Source of the DNA: an uncultured Ruminococcus sp.
GTDB taxonomy: Bacteria; Bacillota; Clostridia; Oscillospirales; Acutalibacteraceae
Direction: 5' to 3'
Assembly: GCA_946414115.1 (NCBI GenBank)
Contig: CAMKNF010000103.1
Coordinates: 1 to 7,056 of the forward strand
DNA: 7,056 nt
Positions 6,386-7,056 of the stretch are shown here, piece after piece. Every line of letters starts with the position of its first letter. Within the stretch, counting starts at the first letter, position 1. The position numbers and the translations under genes were made by a program. The notes under the pieces are model-generated. The model worked only from the letters and a program-made list of their open reading frames with translations, searched no databases and was not told the DNA's origin.

Positions 6386-7056
6386 ATGAATTTACAGCTC
6401 AACGAATGGACGGACAGCGACTACCTTGAATTTGTAGGATTTTTAAAAACGCAGGCTGACGAAAAGTACCGCAACTTTCATTCCTCGCTCGTTCCGAACG
6501 CAGAAAAAAGCGACATTCTCGGAATCAGAATGCCACGTCTGCGTGAGATAGGCAAGGAAGTTTCCAAAGGCAACGCAAGGAGTTTTTTAGATGTTTCAAA
6601 GTCCGAGCTTTACGAGGAGCGTATGGTTCGGGGGATTGTTTCGAGCCTTATAAAGACAGAAGATTTTGATGATTTCACTGCATTGGTTGACAATTTCTCA
6701 GATGAGGTTGACAATTGGGTAATCTGCGACTGCTTTTGTGCAGGACTTAAGGAAATCAAAAAATATAAAAGCGAATTTTTCGGCTATATTCAAAAATTCC
6801 TTGACAGCAAAAACGACTGGAAAATCCGCATTGCGCTTGTCGTTATGCTCGACTACTATCTTGAAGATGAATACATTGACGATGTTTTAAAGCGGTGCGA
6901 CAGTGTAAAGAGCACATATTATTACGTGAGTATGGCTAAGGCGTGGCTTGTTTCGACAGCACTTGCAAAGTATAAAGACAGGACAATGGAGTATCTGCAC
7001 AACAACTCGCTCGACGATGAAACCTTTAACAAGGCAATTCAGAAATGCATTGAAAG
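6386..7056 (+). CDS. AlkD-like DNA alkylation repair protein, 3'-truncated by the window
   Basis: ATG 6386 opens a frame with no stop to the window end: 223 full codons, so most of a protein that is usually about 230-240 residues. It lies 3 nt after the licD stop, with AAAAGGA at 6371-6377 as ribosome site (8-nt spacing). The protein is alpha-helical and soluble, as expected for the HEAT-like repeat DNA glycosylase family (AlkC/AlkD), which removes positively charged alkylated bases such as N3- or N7-alkylpurines. Segments matching AlkD include NWVICDCF (W111, D115), DWKIRIALVVML (R148) and YYYVSMAKAWLVSTALAKY (W187). These occupy the positions of the Trp, Asp, Arg and Trp that line the DNA-binding groove in Bacillus cereus AlkD. 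The run NKAIQKCIE near the end is also typical. All expected groove residues seem present, so activity is plausible. Repair substrate is inferred from family only. Confidence 0.92.
   Translation, partial: MNLQLNEWTDSDYLEFVGFLKTQADEKYRNFHSSLVPNAEKSDILGIRMPRLREIGKEVSKGNARSFLDVSKSELYEERMVRGIVSSLIKTEDFDDFTALVDNFSDEVDNWVICDCFCAGLKEIKKYKSEFFGYIQKFLDSKNDWKIRIALVVMLDYYLEDEYIDDVLKRCDSVKSTYYYVSMAKAWLVSTALAKYKDRTMEYLHNNSLDDETFNKAIQKCIE

Overview
This is one end of a short-read assembled contig from what looks like a low-to-moderate GC Firmicute. A gut Clostridia (Oscillospiraceae/Ruminococcus-type) genome is my best guess. That rests on the gene families (YfhO, DUF975-like, LicD and Sapep/PepV-type M20 proteins), strong AGGAGG-type ribosome sites, and short palindromic repeats between genes. 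No rRNA or marker gene is present, so the taxonomy is inference. Bases 1-46 are not biological: they are the Illumina P7/i7-index/Read 2 adapter left on the contig end.

All six genes are on the + strand. (1) 47-1886 is the 3' part of a YfhO-family multi-spanning membrane protein, truncated by the contig end. (2) 2035-3396 is a complete M20-family (PepV/Sapep-like) metallodipeptidase. (3) 3593-4384 is a five-helix membrane protein resembling DUF975. (4) 4381-5448 is an ExoA-like GT2 glycosyltransferase with C-terminal membrane helices, overlapping gene 3 by ATGA. (5) 5510-6382 is a LicD-family phosphotransferase. (6) 6386-7056 is an AlkD-like DNA alkylation repair protein, truncated by the window end and placed 3 nt after licD.

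The gaps carry two kinds of repeat. One kind is palindromic and bounded by GTAG...CTAC: a minimal hairpin at 1959-1979 and an 81-bp three-hairpin version at 3408-3488. The other is a heptanucleotide array (units ATTCCGA and ATTACGC). It occurs once at 3542-3578 and again, inverted and one unit shorter, at 5444-5472. The two arrays tightly bracket the membrane protein/glycosyltransferase pair.

Functionally, YfhO, the GT2 enzyme and LicD suggest decoration of a cell-surface glycopolymer (sugar transfer plus phosphoryl-alcohol transfer). The dipeptidase and the alkylation repair protein look like passengers. I do not see a clear new defence or mobile system. The repeat-bracketed gene pair is the most unusual structure here.
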